DNA of 64,000 nucleotides from Gigaspora rosea (lineage: Eukaryota; Glomeromycota; Glomeromycetes; Diversisporales; Gigasporaceae), in assembly GCA_003550325.1 (NCBI GenBank), contig QKWP01000229.1, positions 95,603 to 159,602 on the forward strand, given 5' to 3'. The notes beneath the pieces were generated by a model. It searched no databases. It had not been told where the DNA came from and worked only from the letters and a program-made list of their open reading frames with translations. How positions within the stretch are numbered: the first letter of the stretch is position 1; every line of letters starts with the position of its first letter. Below, one piece after another: positions 22,530-32,508 of this stretch. The translations under genes were made by a program, and so were the position numbers.

Positions 22530-24200
22530 CAGTGTATTGCGGCCATTTAGACATTGATAAGTTTTATCACATGAGATATGCTACAATAAGTGGTTCAGCA
22601 AGAAATATATCAGGTGCACCACAAGATGATTATGAGGACGCCGAATTTATAATGTCGCTTTGTGAAAACTAAGGTTTGCAATGTCAGCCGAGCATATTTA
22701 ATGACGGACACAAGTATAGGCACTACATTAATCCGTGCCCGGTATTTGCAGAACCTCAAGCGAAATACATATAAAATGTGAGCATAAGATAATATAGTTA
22801 AAATATAGATTATTATTACATGCTACATTACTATTTAAAGATATAATGGCTTATGTAGTTATAGTGTAGATATTTTAGAACTAAAAATTTGGCAGAGGAT
22901 TTTTTATCGTCTATGTCATATGATAAATTAATTTAATACTGTACATACTGTAGTTAATACTATTAAATAAAAAATGATAAAAAAATATTAATTAAAATTA
23001 GTCTACTGTACATATGTATCAAATTAAACTACAGTATTATAAAGCTAGAATAAGATCGCTAAAAAATTTAAACCACAATCTAGATCACATAAAACAAAGG
23101 CCGCGGAATATTGACATTCAAACGTCGAATATCGTTATAAAGTCTTAGGAATTGAGAATAATAATTAACTGTTTAAATTTTATTGTTGCATTGCAATAAC
23201 TTCAAAAATAACTTGTTAGTATAAGTGCGATTCCCAATAGGCAAGTAATCGTGTCATTGACTCAAGTTACGACCGGCATTAAAATGCTTAATTATAATCT
23301 TTTGAGTGCTCAATTTCTATTTAGGGTTGATAAAGCAGGCTTTGGTGTGCGACCGAAAGAGATATAAGTCAGATGGGTTTGATATATTATTTTTTCTTGC
23401 GATGTATAATTCGAGTAACTTAGACACGTTCCCTTGACAAAGCAATTGTGAAATGTTCTCATTGAAAAAGGAGCGAAGACCAGAATAATTTGGAGAAAGT
23501 GGATCAAAATCGTACAGAACTACTCGAAAATGAAAACCAGGTTAAAAACAAGATGATAATGAAAATGAAAATCTAACTAGGTTGAATTGCCTTCGTGAAA
23601 TTTCATAATAAGTATTTTTCAAAAATTTTAGTAAATTGACACCTTTGTAAATGCCTATAAGGATATTGAATGGTTTTCAGATGTATACTAACGCAAATAT
23701 TTTTTTAAAAATGCAAGATACAAGAATTTGTTCACTTTGAAGGTGAACCGTTGAAAATGATGGAACTAGATTTGAATGGTTCTGCATCGAATTGTTGGAA
23801 AAATATTTTGAATGGTTAGGGCATTAATGTTATTCATATTGGGTAAGTTTTTCTTACAGAGCCATTACACAGCCTAAGTTACGCTATCACCTTGATGTAA
23901 ATATCTGAGAATTGAAAGCACGTCGTGGCCAATGCTTTGGTATTGAACGTTCTTCTCAGTTTTCAAGGATCCCGTTCGAGAGCTTCGAGGATACAGTTTG
24001 TAGACCTTGCCCAGAGATTTAATGATGAATAAGCTGTGTGCTGGCCCCAGCTATATATGATTATGAAGCATACTCATTTCCTAATCATTAATTTAGAGGA
24101 ACCAATGACAAAGGAAGAGATATTATCATATAAATTTGTGGTTATAGAGGAGTAGTACAATGTAAGGCTTATTTTTGCCAGAATATAGGTATTCTTTATA
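22530..24200. other. Unrecognised region downstream of the Kelch gene
   Basis: No long frame and no paired terminal repeat is visible. Base composition is less extreme than in the surrounding repeats (for example 23880-24060), which would fit a decayed gene, but I cannot identify one. AATAAA-like words near 22965 could end the Kelch transcript. Confidence 0.35.
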
Positions 24201-24203
24201 TCA

Positions 24204-24805
24204 TTTATATTTTTAGAACGAAAAAATATTGACGAGTTTAGAACATTCGTTGGAGATGGGATTTTGATTTTGGAATTTTTGTTGGGATTTCTGAAGAAAG
24301 AACCAGTGTTTCAGCGTATTCCTTAGCTATGAGATCCCAACATGATATTGTCATTACAACACAGAAGGATGTGTCGAGATATTCTGAATTTGATCGTCGT
24401 TGATCGATTAAATCGGGAATCATGAAAGCCATGAAGCAACGGATCATGAAGATTATGAATCAATGGATCATGAAGGTCGTGAGGCAATGGATCATGAGGT
24501 CATGGAACAATGAATCATAAGGGTCATGAAATAATGAATCAAGAGGGTTGTGAAGTAACAAATCATGAAATAACAAATCTCGCACATTAGAAAATAGATG
24601 CAGACTATTTGTTTTAGATTATAATGTGATGTTATTTCATTCACATTAACGTTTGTAATCTCAACCTATGCACTTTTATATTATAGATTTTTATTTATAT
24701 TTTTAGAGAACGAAAACATATTGACAAGTTTAGAGCAGTTTTGGAGATGGGGTATTAATTTTGGAATATTTGTTGGGGTTTCAGAGGAAAGAATCAGTGT
24801 TCAGC
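24204..24805. repeat. Direct duplication of about 115 bp, spaced 490 bp
   Basis: 'tttatatttttagaacgaaa' through 'cagtgtttcagcg' (24204-24315) recurs with small changes at 24694-24805. Each copy starts with what looks like a splice acceptor (TATTTTTAG) followed by shared sequence GAGATGGG, 'ttttggaat' and 'gttggg', so a duplicated exon of an unknown decayed gene is possible. Confidence 0.6.
24415..24580. repeat. GGATCATGAAG tandem repeat
   Basis: Degenerate units of about 24-30 bp built on 'atggatcatgaaggtcgtga' run between the two copies of the duplication above. The opposite-strand open frame at 24238-24447 overlaps them and is not convincing. Confidence 0.6.
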
Positions 24806-24824
24806 ACATGTAGACTTTTGTCAA

Positions 24825-25140
24825 ATTCTCTTGTGAGTTTTTAGCAAATTGTCTTGTGAACTTTTATAGACTTTGGTGATTTTTTTTCTTCCTAAATTTG
24901 GTATTTTTTTTGTTTTTTTTTTTTTTGTTTTTAATTCTCTTGTGGACTTTTAGTAAAGTTTTTTGTAAACTTTTGGTAAATTCTTTGGTGAACGTTTAGC
25001 AAATTCTTTTGTGAATTTTCTTGGACTTTTGGTATTTTTCTGAATTTGGTATTTTTTTTAATTCTTTTGTGAACTTTTAGAAATTTTTTTGTAGGCCTTT
25101 AGCAAATTCTTTTGTGAATTTTTGTAAACTTTTAGTATTT
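24825..25140. repeat. About 36-bp minisatellite (TTCTTTTGTGAACTTTTAGC)
   Basis: Repeated units of TTCTTTTGTGAACTTTTAGC plus 'aaa', alternating with 'ttggtatttttttctgaa', recur at least six times. No coding content. Confidence 0.7.
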
Positions 25141-25747
25141 TTTTTCTGAACTTTGTTATTTGAAAAGCATTTAGATTAGATTATATACACACTTGTATGT
25201 ATTTGGATTATGCTGCCAAATGATTTAGACCAGATATAATTTTATTAAATAGCAATATGATAGAAAGGTGAATAACAGACTAAGTTGGCAATGATATTCC
25301 ATGACAAAGCAATTATAATTGTACTGAGAGTCGCTATTGAATTATTGTATTTGGTGGGAATATGTTAGTAGAACATTCCAGATTGGATACTATTTGAATA
25401 AAGAAATCGGAGTTGAAAAAAATAAATTTAAATCAATCACTTATTATTAAATATTAGCAAAGATGAAGCATGCCAATGAAATTTATAAAATTGAACATTG
25501 TTATAAGTATAGAATTGAAATTAAAAAAGATAAACATAAGGTATTTATTTGTTATCAAAAATCTGCTAACAGGTAATTCTGATAGAATGAATTTGGTAGC
25601 TCATAAAAAAATTTTTATCTTATAATTTTTTTCAATTAGGATGTTAGGATGTTAGGATATTAAAATATTAGGGTTAGAGTTAGAGTTAGATCATATTAGA
25701 GAAATTTAATAATTAATATTTTTGTGAGAGGTCTATAAATATTCAAA

Positions 25748-26170
25748 TAGTGATACAAATCGATGAAATTTTTCAATCGATTAGTTGATAGATTATTTTA
25801 TCCAACTAATTGATTAATCGATGTTATTCAACTAATCGATTAGTTGGCAATTAATCGACTAATCGATTAATCAATTAGTTAACTAATCGATTGACCAATC
25901 GATTAATTGAATAAATAATAAACGAAACTAGGTAAAATAAACGTAAGATAGCAACTGAAAACAGCCGGCTTGACATTCTTATATGATCAGCTGATTAAAT
26001 GACCAATTGACTAATTAATTAATTAGTTGATTAATTAATTAGTTGGCCAATCGATTAATCAATTAGTCAACTAATCGATTAATTGACTAAGTTGGGTTTG
26101 TAAAATTCAAATCAATTAGTTGTCAACTTTACAACTAATCGATTAATTTGATTTTTGATTTGTATCACTA
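25748..26170. mobile_element. hAT-like MITE full of CGATTAATCGATTAG repeats
   Basis: TAGTGATACAAATCGATGAA at the left and 'ttttgatttgtatcacta' at the right are inverted repeats, the same termini as the element at 5958-6119. The body is a dense array of ATCGATTAGTTGA-type palindromic words in both orientations. The 8-bp flanks agree at only 5 of 8 positions, so assignment to hAT rests mainly on the YARNG termini. Confidence 0.6.
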
Positions 26171-26467
26171 TAATTATATTATTCTGATCTTGATCAGAGA
26201 TTGCATTTTCATATAATCCAAAAAATCTTATCTATATTCTGGTACTGTTCTTTGAAGTCGGTAGATAGGTTATACAAATTTTTGTTCAAGCACTAGTGAA
26301 AATAGCTTAGTTAATTCTGCTTGCTTATATTTACTATTAGGGCGCTGACATTTATTACCTAATATCCATTTACTATAGGGGCTTACCCCTCACCCCAGGT
26401 AAGATCTATAAATAGAATTTTAGCCAATCAAATTTAACTAAGGTAAGATTTTTCTTGACCCCTCACC

Positions 26468-27107
26468 TAGGGTTGCATCAGTCCGGTCCAGTCCAGTCTG
26501 GTCCCTAAGAGGACCGTTATCATAGTGTTTACGGTCCCGGTCCAGTCCGGTCTGGTCCTTCGGTCCCATAACGGTCCTTTAATGATTACGTCAATCTTAA
26601 TGCATAAGATTTTATTGGCCAAAAATGACGTAATTATTTACTGTCAGATGTAAACAAAGATCATATAATCTGCATTACACTTGGGGTTCTTGGCATGAGG
26701 GTTCTTGGCATGCCACTTATGGCATGCTATAGGCATGCCATTAAGTCTAAAGGCATGCTATTAATTATAATAATATATAAATATATAAAAGATACAATTT
26801 ATATTTTTTGAACTTCGCAAAAAATTTTTTATCCAATTAAATTAAACAAGTAAATCATGTGTTTATGGCATGCCTTGGCATGCATTTGGTATAAAATTTA
26901 GAATTTGGCATGCCATCTGGCATGCCAAATTTTTTTATCATGCCAAGAACCCTAGTTACACCTGATCAAGAAATTTGATTGGGTGATAGTTATGTTTCCA
27001 AGGACCGGTCCCAGGACTGGTCCTTTAATGGTCCCACAGTCCTTATCGGTCCCAGTTTGGGACCGGTTCTGGACCGGTCGGTCTTTTTCAGGACCGATGC
27101 AACCCTA
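26468..27107. mobile_element. hAT-type MITE 'GGTCC' family, copy 2 (middle of nest)
   Basis: The ends TAGGGTTGCATCAGTCCGGT and GGACCGATGCAACCCTA match copy 1 at 11686-12044 throughout. The flanks 'ccctcacc' and 'ctctcacc' differ at one of 8 bases. A 274-bp element is inserted where copy 1 reads 'ctacattacaactgatc', which gives the empty-site reference. Confidence 0.85.
26681..26954. mobile_element. Innermost nested MITE with GGCATGCC words
   Basis: TTGGGGTTCTTGGCATG at the left pairs with CATGCCAAGAACCCTA at the right; 'attacac' (26674-26680) and 'gttacac' (26955-26961) flank it. Comparison with copy 1 of the surrounding element shows that the segment is an insertion. The interior repeats GGCATGCC and TGGCATGC many times. 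Confidence 0.75.
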
Positions 27108-27392
27108 CTCTCACCCCCTAAAATATTACCTAATAAATATCAGCACCCTTACTCTTTTACTTGGTTTCTTATTTAGTCTTACTAGTTATAAAGCAAAAGT
27201 ATATTTTAAAATAAAAGCAATTTTTTTAATTATTTTTTTTATATTTGATAAAAAAGATTGTAATTCAAAAGATACTTTGCAAAAAATACTTCTATAATAT
27301 AATTTTTTATATCAAGATATTCTTTTAAATTTGGCTTTTTGTTCAGACTATTCTTAAATTATGATTTTGTATACTTTTACTAAAATATAATC

Positions 27393-28405
27393 TTTTTTTT
27401 TTTTTTTTATATTGCAATATCGCATGCAAGTGGATTTTATTAGATTTTTTAGATAATATATTCTTGGTTAATGAGAGTACATATAGCCACACGTGCAACT
27501 TTTGGTTACCTATTTTAAGTAGTTTGCCCGAAGGTTCTACACTATACGCCGTACCTGTAACCTAACTAGGAGATTACCCATTTAAACTCTCTGGTGTCCC
27601 CTGTCCTGTATCACCCACCACAATCACACCTACACATAACCTCGTGCTGCTTCAATTGAAGACCACCCAGATCGACATTTGCCATACTACTTGCACCCTA
27701 ATTCTATAGGTAATCTAGTAGCATTTCAACTGCCGGATTACCCTAGGGAGGGTGTAGTACAACCCTCTAATCTTTCTATGTCCCACACATTTCTAGATTA
27801 GGTATTGAATACCTTCGCAATGGCCAAGGCCACCACTAGCAGTCAGGGCTAACCATTAAACCGCACAGTATCCTTGCCCTTGCAAGGTTCATTCCGATCC
27901 AGATACCTACATCACCAGTCCTATAACCGATCCCTCCCAAACTACCAAACCAGTTAGCCCGGATGGGTTGTTGTACCTTGGCTTTAGATGCCTTTTTGGT
28001 TAACTTCCCTTAGTTCCTAATTCTATAGCATAGGACCTTTTCCTCCGGTTTTCCGGCAGCCAGGTTGGTGCCCTACTTGCCCCAGAGTGTTCGTCCAGTT
28101 TTTCGGTCTCAAATTCTGGATCCGCAGTATCGTCAAAGATCTTCATTACCTCCTTACTCGGGTCTTGCCAAACGGGTTTCAAATATTCTGGTTCCTTGGA
28201 TTTGTCTGTATCACGAAATACAACTTCGCCCGAAAGCTCCCATTCAAGATGGTAACCAAGGACTACAGGTAATGTACCCAACTGATCGTCAAATAAATGT
28301 TACCAGTACACAGGCCTATTTTTCTAAATTGTCTCCAGTGGGATTTGAACTCTAGACCTGCCGCTTGGGGTGACAACTTAACAACTTCCCTAAGTCGCCA
28401 CACCT
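27393..28405 (-). mobile_element. tRNA-headed SINE-like retroelement, copy D
   Basis: Read on the minus strand it starts GGTGTGGCGACTTAGGGAAG, has box B 'ctagagttcaaatcccactg', the body words 'tggctatatgta' and 'ccttgcaagggcaag', and ends in an A17 run (T run at 27393-27408). The flanks 'aaattatactta' (5') and 'agattatatttta' (3') form an imperfect duplication. A 93-codon minus-strand frame at 28000-28281 contains KEPEYLKPVWQDPSKEV, aligned with KEPEKQKPVWQILSKEV in copy B. Confidence 0.8.
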
Positions 28406-28464
28406 AAGTATAATTTTTTAAGTATACATATTCAAAATAAGAATATATTTGAGAAAAATTACTA

Positions 28465-28791
28465 TAGTACACCAAGTCACTTCTCATCAAAAATTATATA
28501 TATTCTAATAATTTTATAAAATTTTAAGTTTTAATTATTTTTTAAAAATATAACTGATAAAAACTATTGTTTTTTTATTAATTATTGGTTAGAATTTTAA
28601 AAAGTTTATAATTTAAAGTTATAAGTATTTAAAGTTATTATGTTTTCAAATTTTTGGCATTTAATATAAAAAATTTAAAAATTTTTTTTATAATTGTTTT
28701 TATCTAATTAAAGCTAGTATATAATGCGGCTAAAAAGCATTTATATATACCCAAATTTGGTACATTTGATATGAAGTAACTTGGTACACTA
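28465..28791. mobile_element. TA-flanked MITE, short relative of 1814-2880
   Basis: TAGTACACCAAGTCACTTCT and 'atgaagtaacttggtacacta' are inverted repeats matching the termini of 1814-2880. TA flanks it at 28463-28464 and 28792-28793. This copy lacks the 201-bp triplication. Confidence 0.75.
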
Positions 28792-29281
28792 TAAAATACA
28801 AATTTTTTTGCTATTTTACTACAAATTTATTTATATTATAGAAAATTAGTTTTTTTTAAGAGTGAATCTATTTGTTACCAGTAGTGACAGTTACCAGAGT
28901 GTGATTGACCAATTAGATCAAAAGATCATGTGTAATGTGAAAAATGCAAAAACTTAGATTTTTTTAAAAAATCACTTCTAACTTAAAATTTGGTCTATGA
29001 AACTACTTTTTTTTATACAAAAAAAAAATTCCTTGCAAAATTTTACTATATACTATGCTTTATCTGAATAGAGCTTTGACCTGGGTCAAACAGGTCAGAA
29101 TTTAAAATAGGCAAAAATGCAGCATAGCGAGTTTCATCGTGATTGGTCAATAGATCATTTCGTAAAGTAATTGCATATCTTTGCTTTAAAGGTTAACTTT
29201 ATTATTGGACCGAATTTCATAATTTTTTAAAAAATTTTTACAGAACATTAGCCATGCCAAAAACATGAACTTGGTAGTCCG

Positions 29282-30622
29282 CGTATTCATGAAGTGTATA
29301 TAGATGAATGTCAAAATAATCAAATCATGAATATCATGCTTATATTGAAGCTTTTTGATCGTGCTAATAGCATCTTCTTGGCCGGAGATATAGCACAATG
29401 CATTGCAAGAGGATCTCTTTTCGATTTTAAAGTATGTATAAACTATCTTTTAACAACAAGTAGTAATATCTCATGATCACATTAATTTAAATTTTTTAGA
29501 CATACATTCCTTGTTGTGCCTTTGGAAACTTAAACGACTATTAACCAATTATAACAAACGTGGTATCATAAAGCCCAAACAATTCGAAATGAATATTAAT
29601 TATCATTCTCATAATGAAATTCTTAAACTCGCTTCTTCAGTTATCTGGTATTTTTTCTGATTTAATTAATAAACTTTCATGCGAGCGTAGTGAAATTGAC
29701 AGTCCGAAACCTGCTATCTTTAATGAAATTTTAGCTAAAGAATTCTTTTTAGAAGTCTTTAATTGTGTAAATGTGCAGGGAAAGCATACTACTAATCATA
29801 TCGAATTTGGAGCTAAACAAATTATTATCGTGTGCGATGATGATGATAAAGAGTTTGTGATGAAATTAGTTAAAGAGGCTACAATGGTAAAGACAATTTT
29901 TGATTGTAAAAGAATGGAATTTGATGTTGTGTTGTATAATTTTTTCAAGAATTCACCTGCATATAAAAAGGTATAACTTACATATCTTATTTCAAATTAC
30001 TACTGTACAAATATTTATTAATATAAGATAGATCAGTTTTAGTCATATGGACCAATTTGAGTAATTTATAAGTAATCCTTATTTTTTTAAAACTTTAAAG
30101 CTAAATAACTTATGATCTACTAGTCCGTTTTAAATGATTTTACTACCAAAATGTTCGCCTCTTTAAGACGATTCCAACAAGCCCAAAATCATTAAAATCC
30201 AATTACAGGATCACGAGAAAATGTGCTGTCAAATAGGTGACGCACCTTTAGGGTTGGACAATTGGTTAGACCTAGGTCTAACCAATTGTCCAACTCTAAA
30301 GATGCGTCACCTATTTGACAGCACATTTTCTCGTGATCCTGTAATTGGATTTTAATGATTTTGGGCTTGTTGGAATCATCTTAAAGAGGCAAAGTAAAAT
30401 CATTTAAAACGGACTAGTAGATCAGAAGTTATTTAGCTTTAAAGTTTTAAAAAAATAATACTACTTATAAATTACTCAAATCGGCCTATATGTAGAGAGT
30501 AATTCACTCTTTCTTAGATAAAAATGAAAAAGGAATTCCAATCTTCTCTCATAAGAAGCATTATTTTCTTTCTTCTGAGCTTAAACAACTTTACATTGCA
30601 GTAGAAATTTTAAACTTTAACT
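29282..30622 (+). pseudogene. UvrD/Rep (SF1) helicase fragment, TRANK1-like, decayed
   Basis: Three stretches belong to one family. 29282-29433 encodes PRIHEVYIDECQNNQ, with the Walker B-type DECQ of motif II, then IFLAGDIAQCIARGS (motif III). 29501-29976 encodes KPKQFEMNINYHSHNEILKL (motif IV region) and later HIEFGAKQIIIVCDDDDKEF and MEFDVVLYNFF (motif V region). 30494-30622 encodes IPIFSHKKHYFLSSELKQLY, the run-in to motif VI. This order matches the large TRANK1-type helicases common in mycorrhizal fungi. A frameshift near 29650 and a foldback insertion at 30043-30492 disrupt it. Walker A and the N-terminal repeats are absent, as is the TRAR arginine finger after LYIAV. It cannot act as a helicase. 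Confidence 0.75.
30043..30492. repeat. Foldback palindrome of about 450 bp, CGTCTC family
   Basis: The arms mirror each other from CATATGGACCAATTTGAGTA to 'actcaaatcggcctatatg', with centre AGACCTAGGTCT near 30270. They carry GATCTACTAGTCCGTTTTAA, CCAAAATGTTCGCCTCTTTA and 'acaagcccaaaatc', matching the foldback at 1768-3484. It splits the helicase pseudogene between the motif V and VI regions. The arms are almost identical in the central 250 bp, suggesting a recent arrival or hairpin-driven homogenisation. Confidence 0.85.
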
Positions 30623-30989
30623 AAATCATCATGAATATACATAAAGATAGTAACCAAATTCAATATTTGTTTGATCATACAGTCAAATTAAAAGTCTGCT
30701 TTGCTATATTGCGCAATTTAAATATAACTGTATAGGTATCTTCAAAAAATTTTGCAATTGTCTGCATGACCTGTTGATCCGGGTCATAACCCGGGTTAAG
30801 TATTTAATCCGTTAGGTCACTATTATCTGACCCAGATCAAAGCTCTATATCTAAACCCTATCTATAGCTCTAACCCAACTCTAACGATAGTAAGTTTTGA
30901 CGCTTTGTTTTTGTTTTAATCATAACATTACACAATCTAATTGGTCGATTATGCTCTAGTGACTGTCACCACTAGTGACAAACACATTT

Positions 30990-32250
30990 TTTTTTTTTTT
31001 TAATATTATTAATAATATTATTTTTTAGAAAACTACTAATTTAAACCATAGATAATTATTATTTGTAGTTATTTGCCAATTAAAATTTAGGATTAGATGT
31101 AATATATAGATCAATTTTGCATAACAAAAACAAAGAATTTTTTAAAAAATTGCTAAAATTGCTTCAAATCTAAAACTTTGTTTATAAAACTACTTTTTTT
31201 TATACAAAGAAAATTTTCTTGCTAAATTTTACTATATATAAAGCCCTAACCTAATTTCTAACCTTTATTCTTACTCTAATATTAAAAAGATTTAATTTTT
31301 TTAAAAAAATTATTTATTTTGATTTTGCATTGTAGATCATAGATGATAATTAACTATAGTAATTATTATTTATTTTCTACTTTTATATTAATTCTATAAT
31401 ATATTTATTTATTTCTTGTAAAAAAATTTTTAATTAATAGCCAACCTATCAGCTATATTAAAAAATAAACTAGAAAATTTCTATTTCTATTATGGTATTT
31501 TGCTATTTTACTATGGTTATATAAAATTTTTCTAAAATTTTTTAATTATAATTTTAAAATAAAAATAAATATATAAAAACTTTTTATAATTATTGTAAAT
31601 ATTATATTAATAACATGCTTTTTTTAGTTTTTGTTTTTATGGATAATATTAAATAATCTGTAATTGGTTTAAATAAACCAGGCTTGGTTCAAATATACTC
31701 TCTTTTAACTCAAATAAACTTATTTTTGGTTTAAATAAACTTATTTTGGTTTAAATAAACTTATTTTGGTTAAAATAAACCTATTTTTGGTTCAAATAAA
31801 ACTGATTTTGATTTAAATAGACCTAATCTGTTTAAAATAAACCTTATTTTGTTTAAATAAACACAATTTGGTTCAAATAAACACAATTTTGGTTTAAATA
31901 AACCTGATCTAGTTTAAATAAACCCAGTTTTGGTTTAAATAATCCCAACTTGGGCTCAAAATTAATAAGTACCAAAATAGAATTTGTGTAATATTATACA
32001 ACATTAGTGCATATCCAAAAATTATTTTTGTAAAAATAGTACAATAAGCTTTTGTGATCTATATGCATATTTGTATTATACAAATCATATAATCTTTCAT
32101 AATAAAGAATAACATAAAAAGTATAAAACTTATAAGTTCATATTGCCCAATCATATTGCAGTATAAATAGGTAATACAATTTAAAAATTTAAGTAATACA
32201 ATTTAATAATTATTTATAGGGTAAATCTAGATTTCGCACCCTATTGGTAC
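30990..32250. other. AT-rich stretch with a 21-bp repeat array
   Basis: No genes are seen. 31135-31240 repeats the sequence of 28960-29065 ('gaaactacttttttttatac' core). From 31665 to 31950 units of GGTTTAAATAAACTTATTTT recur about twelve times, listed separately. Confidence 0.45.
31665..31950. repeat. About 20-bp minisatellite (TTGGTTTAAATAAACTTATT)
   Basis: About a dozen degenerate units of TTGGTTTAAATAAACTTATT occur in head-to-tail order. Each unit contains the palindrome GTTTAAATAAAC. No coding content. Confidence 0.8.
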
Positions 32251-32257
32251 TCTAATA

Positions 32258-32508
32258 CAGTGTTGTCACTTGGACATGTTCATACTATGTTTTTTGTCCA
32301 ACGTCCAGATTGTCCAAAATCATCCAAGCCTATGTTCCATGTTTAACTAATCAATAAAGTAATTTAAAAATATATATAATTATATATTTTTTTAGGTGCT
32401 GGACTCATTGGTGAAAAAATTAAAATAGATTATCTTAATAAAATTTCAAGTAATTTTAATTTGAAAAAATGTCCAAAATGTCTAAAAAACGGTCAAGTGA
32501 CAACACTG
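32258..32508. mobile_element. hAT-like MITE, relative of 42211-42490
   Basis: CAGTGTTGTCACTTGGACA at the left pairs with 'tcaagtgacaacactg' at the right. The interior 'gaaaaaattaaaatagatta' and 'tcttaataaaatttcaagta' match the element at 42211-42490, which has a perfect 8-bp duplication. Here the flanks no longer match, so this copy is older or rearranged. Confidence 0.7.

Larger units (their letters stand above)
26339..27149. mobile_element. Outermost of three nested hAT-like elements
   Basis: AGGGCGCTGACATTTATTA at the left pairs with 'taataaatatcagcaccct' at the right. The flanks 'tactatt' and 'tactctt' agree at 6 of 7. Only about 170 bp belong to this element; the rest is the two younger insertions. 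Plus-strand open frames at 26979-27297 cross element boundaries and are not genes. Confidence 0.65.
28869..30988. mobile_element. Inverted-repeat-bounded segment enclosing a helicase fragment
   Basis: 'ttgttaccagtagtgacagt' at the left pairs with 'gactgtcaccactagtgaca' at the right, and the match continues through GACCAATTAGAT, about 50 bp at roughly 85 percent. A second inner pair GAGCTTTGACCTGGGTCA (29071) and 'tgacccagatcaaagctc' (30827) supports one element of about 2.1 kb. The segment contains host-type helicase exons, so gene capture is possible; two neighbouring MITEs that happen to flank the pseudogene is the alternative. A near-copy of 28960-29065 also lies outside, at about 31135-31240. 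Confidence 0.5.

Noticed and set aside
26979-27297. Two overlapping plus-strand frames rich in GP and RT
   Set aside because: They translate GGTCC-type repeats of a hAT MITE and then run into AT-rich flank across two element boundaries.
32258-32508. An 8-bp target duplication for this hAT-like copy
   Set aside because: The flanks 'ctctaata' and 'tataatat' do not match; family membership rests on similarity to 42211-42490 only.
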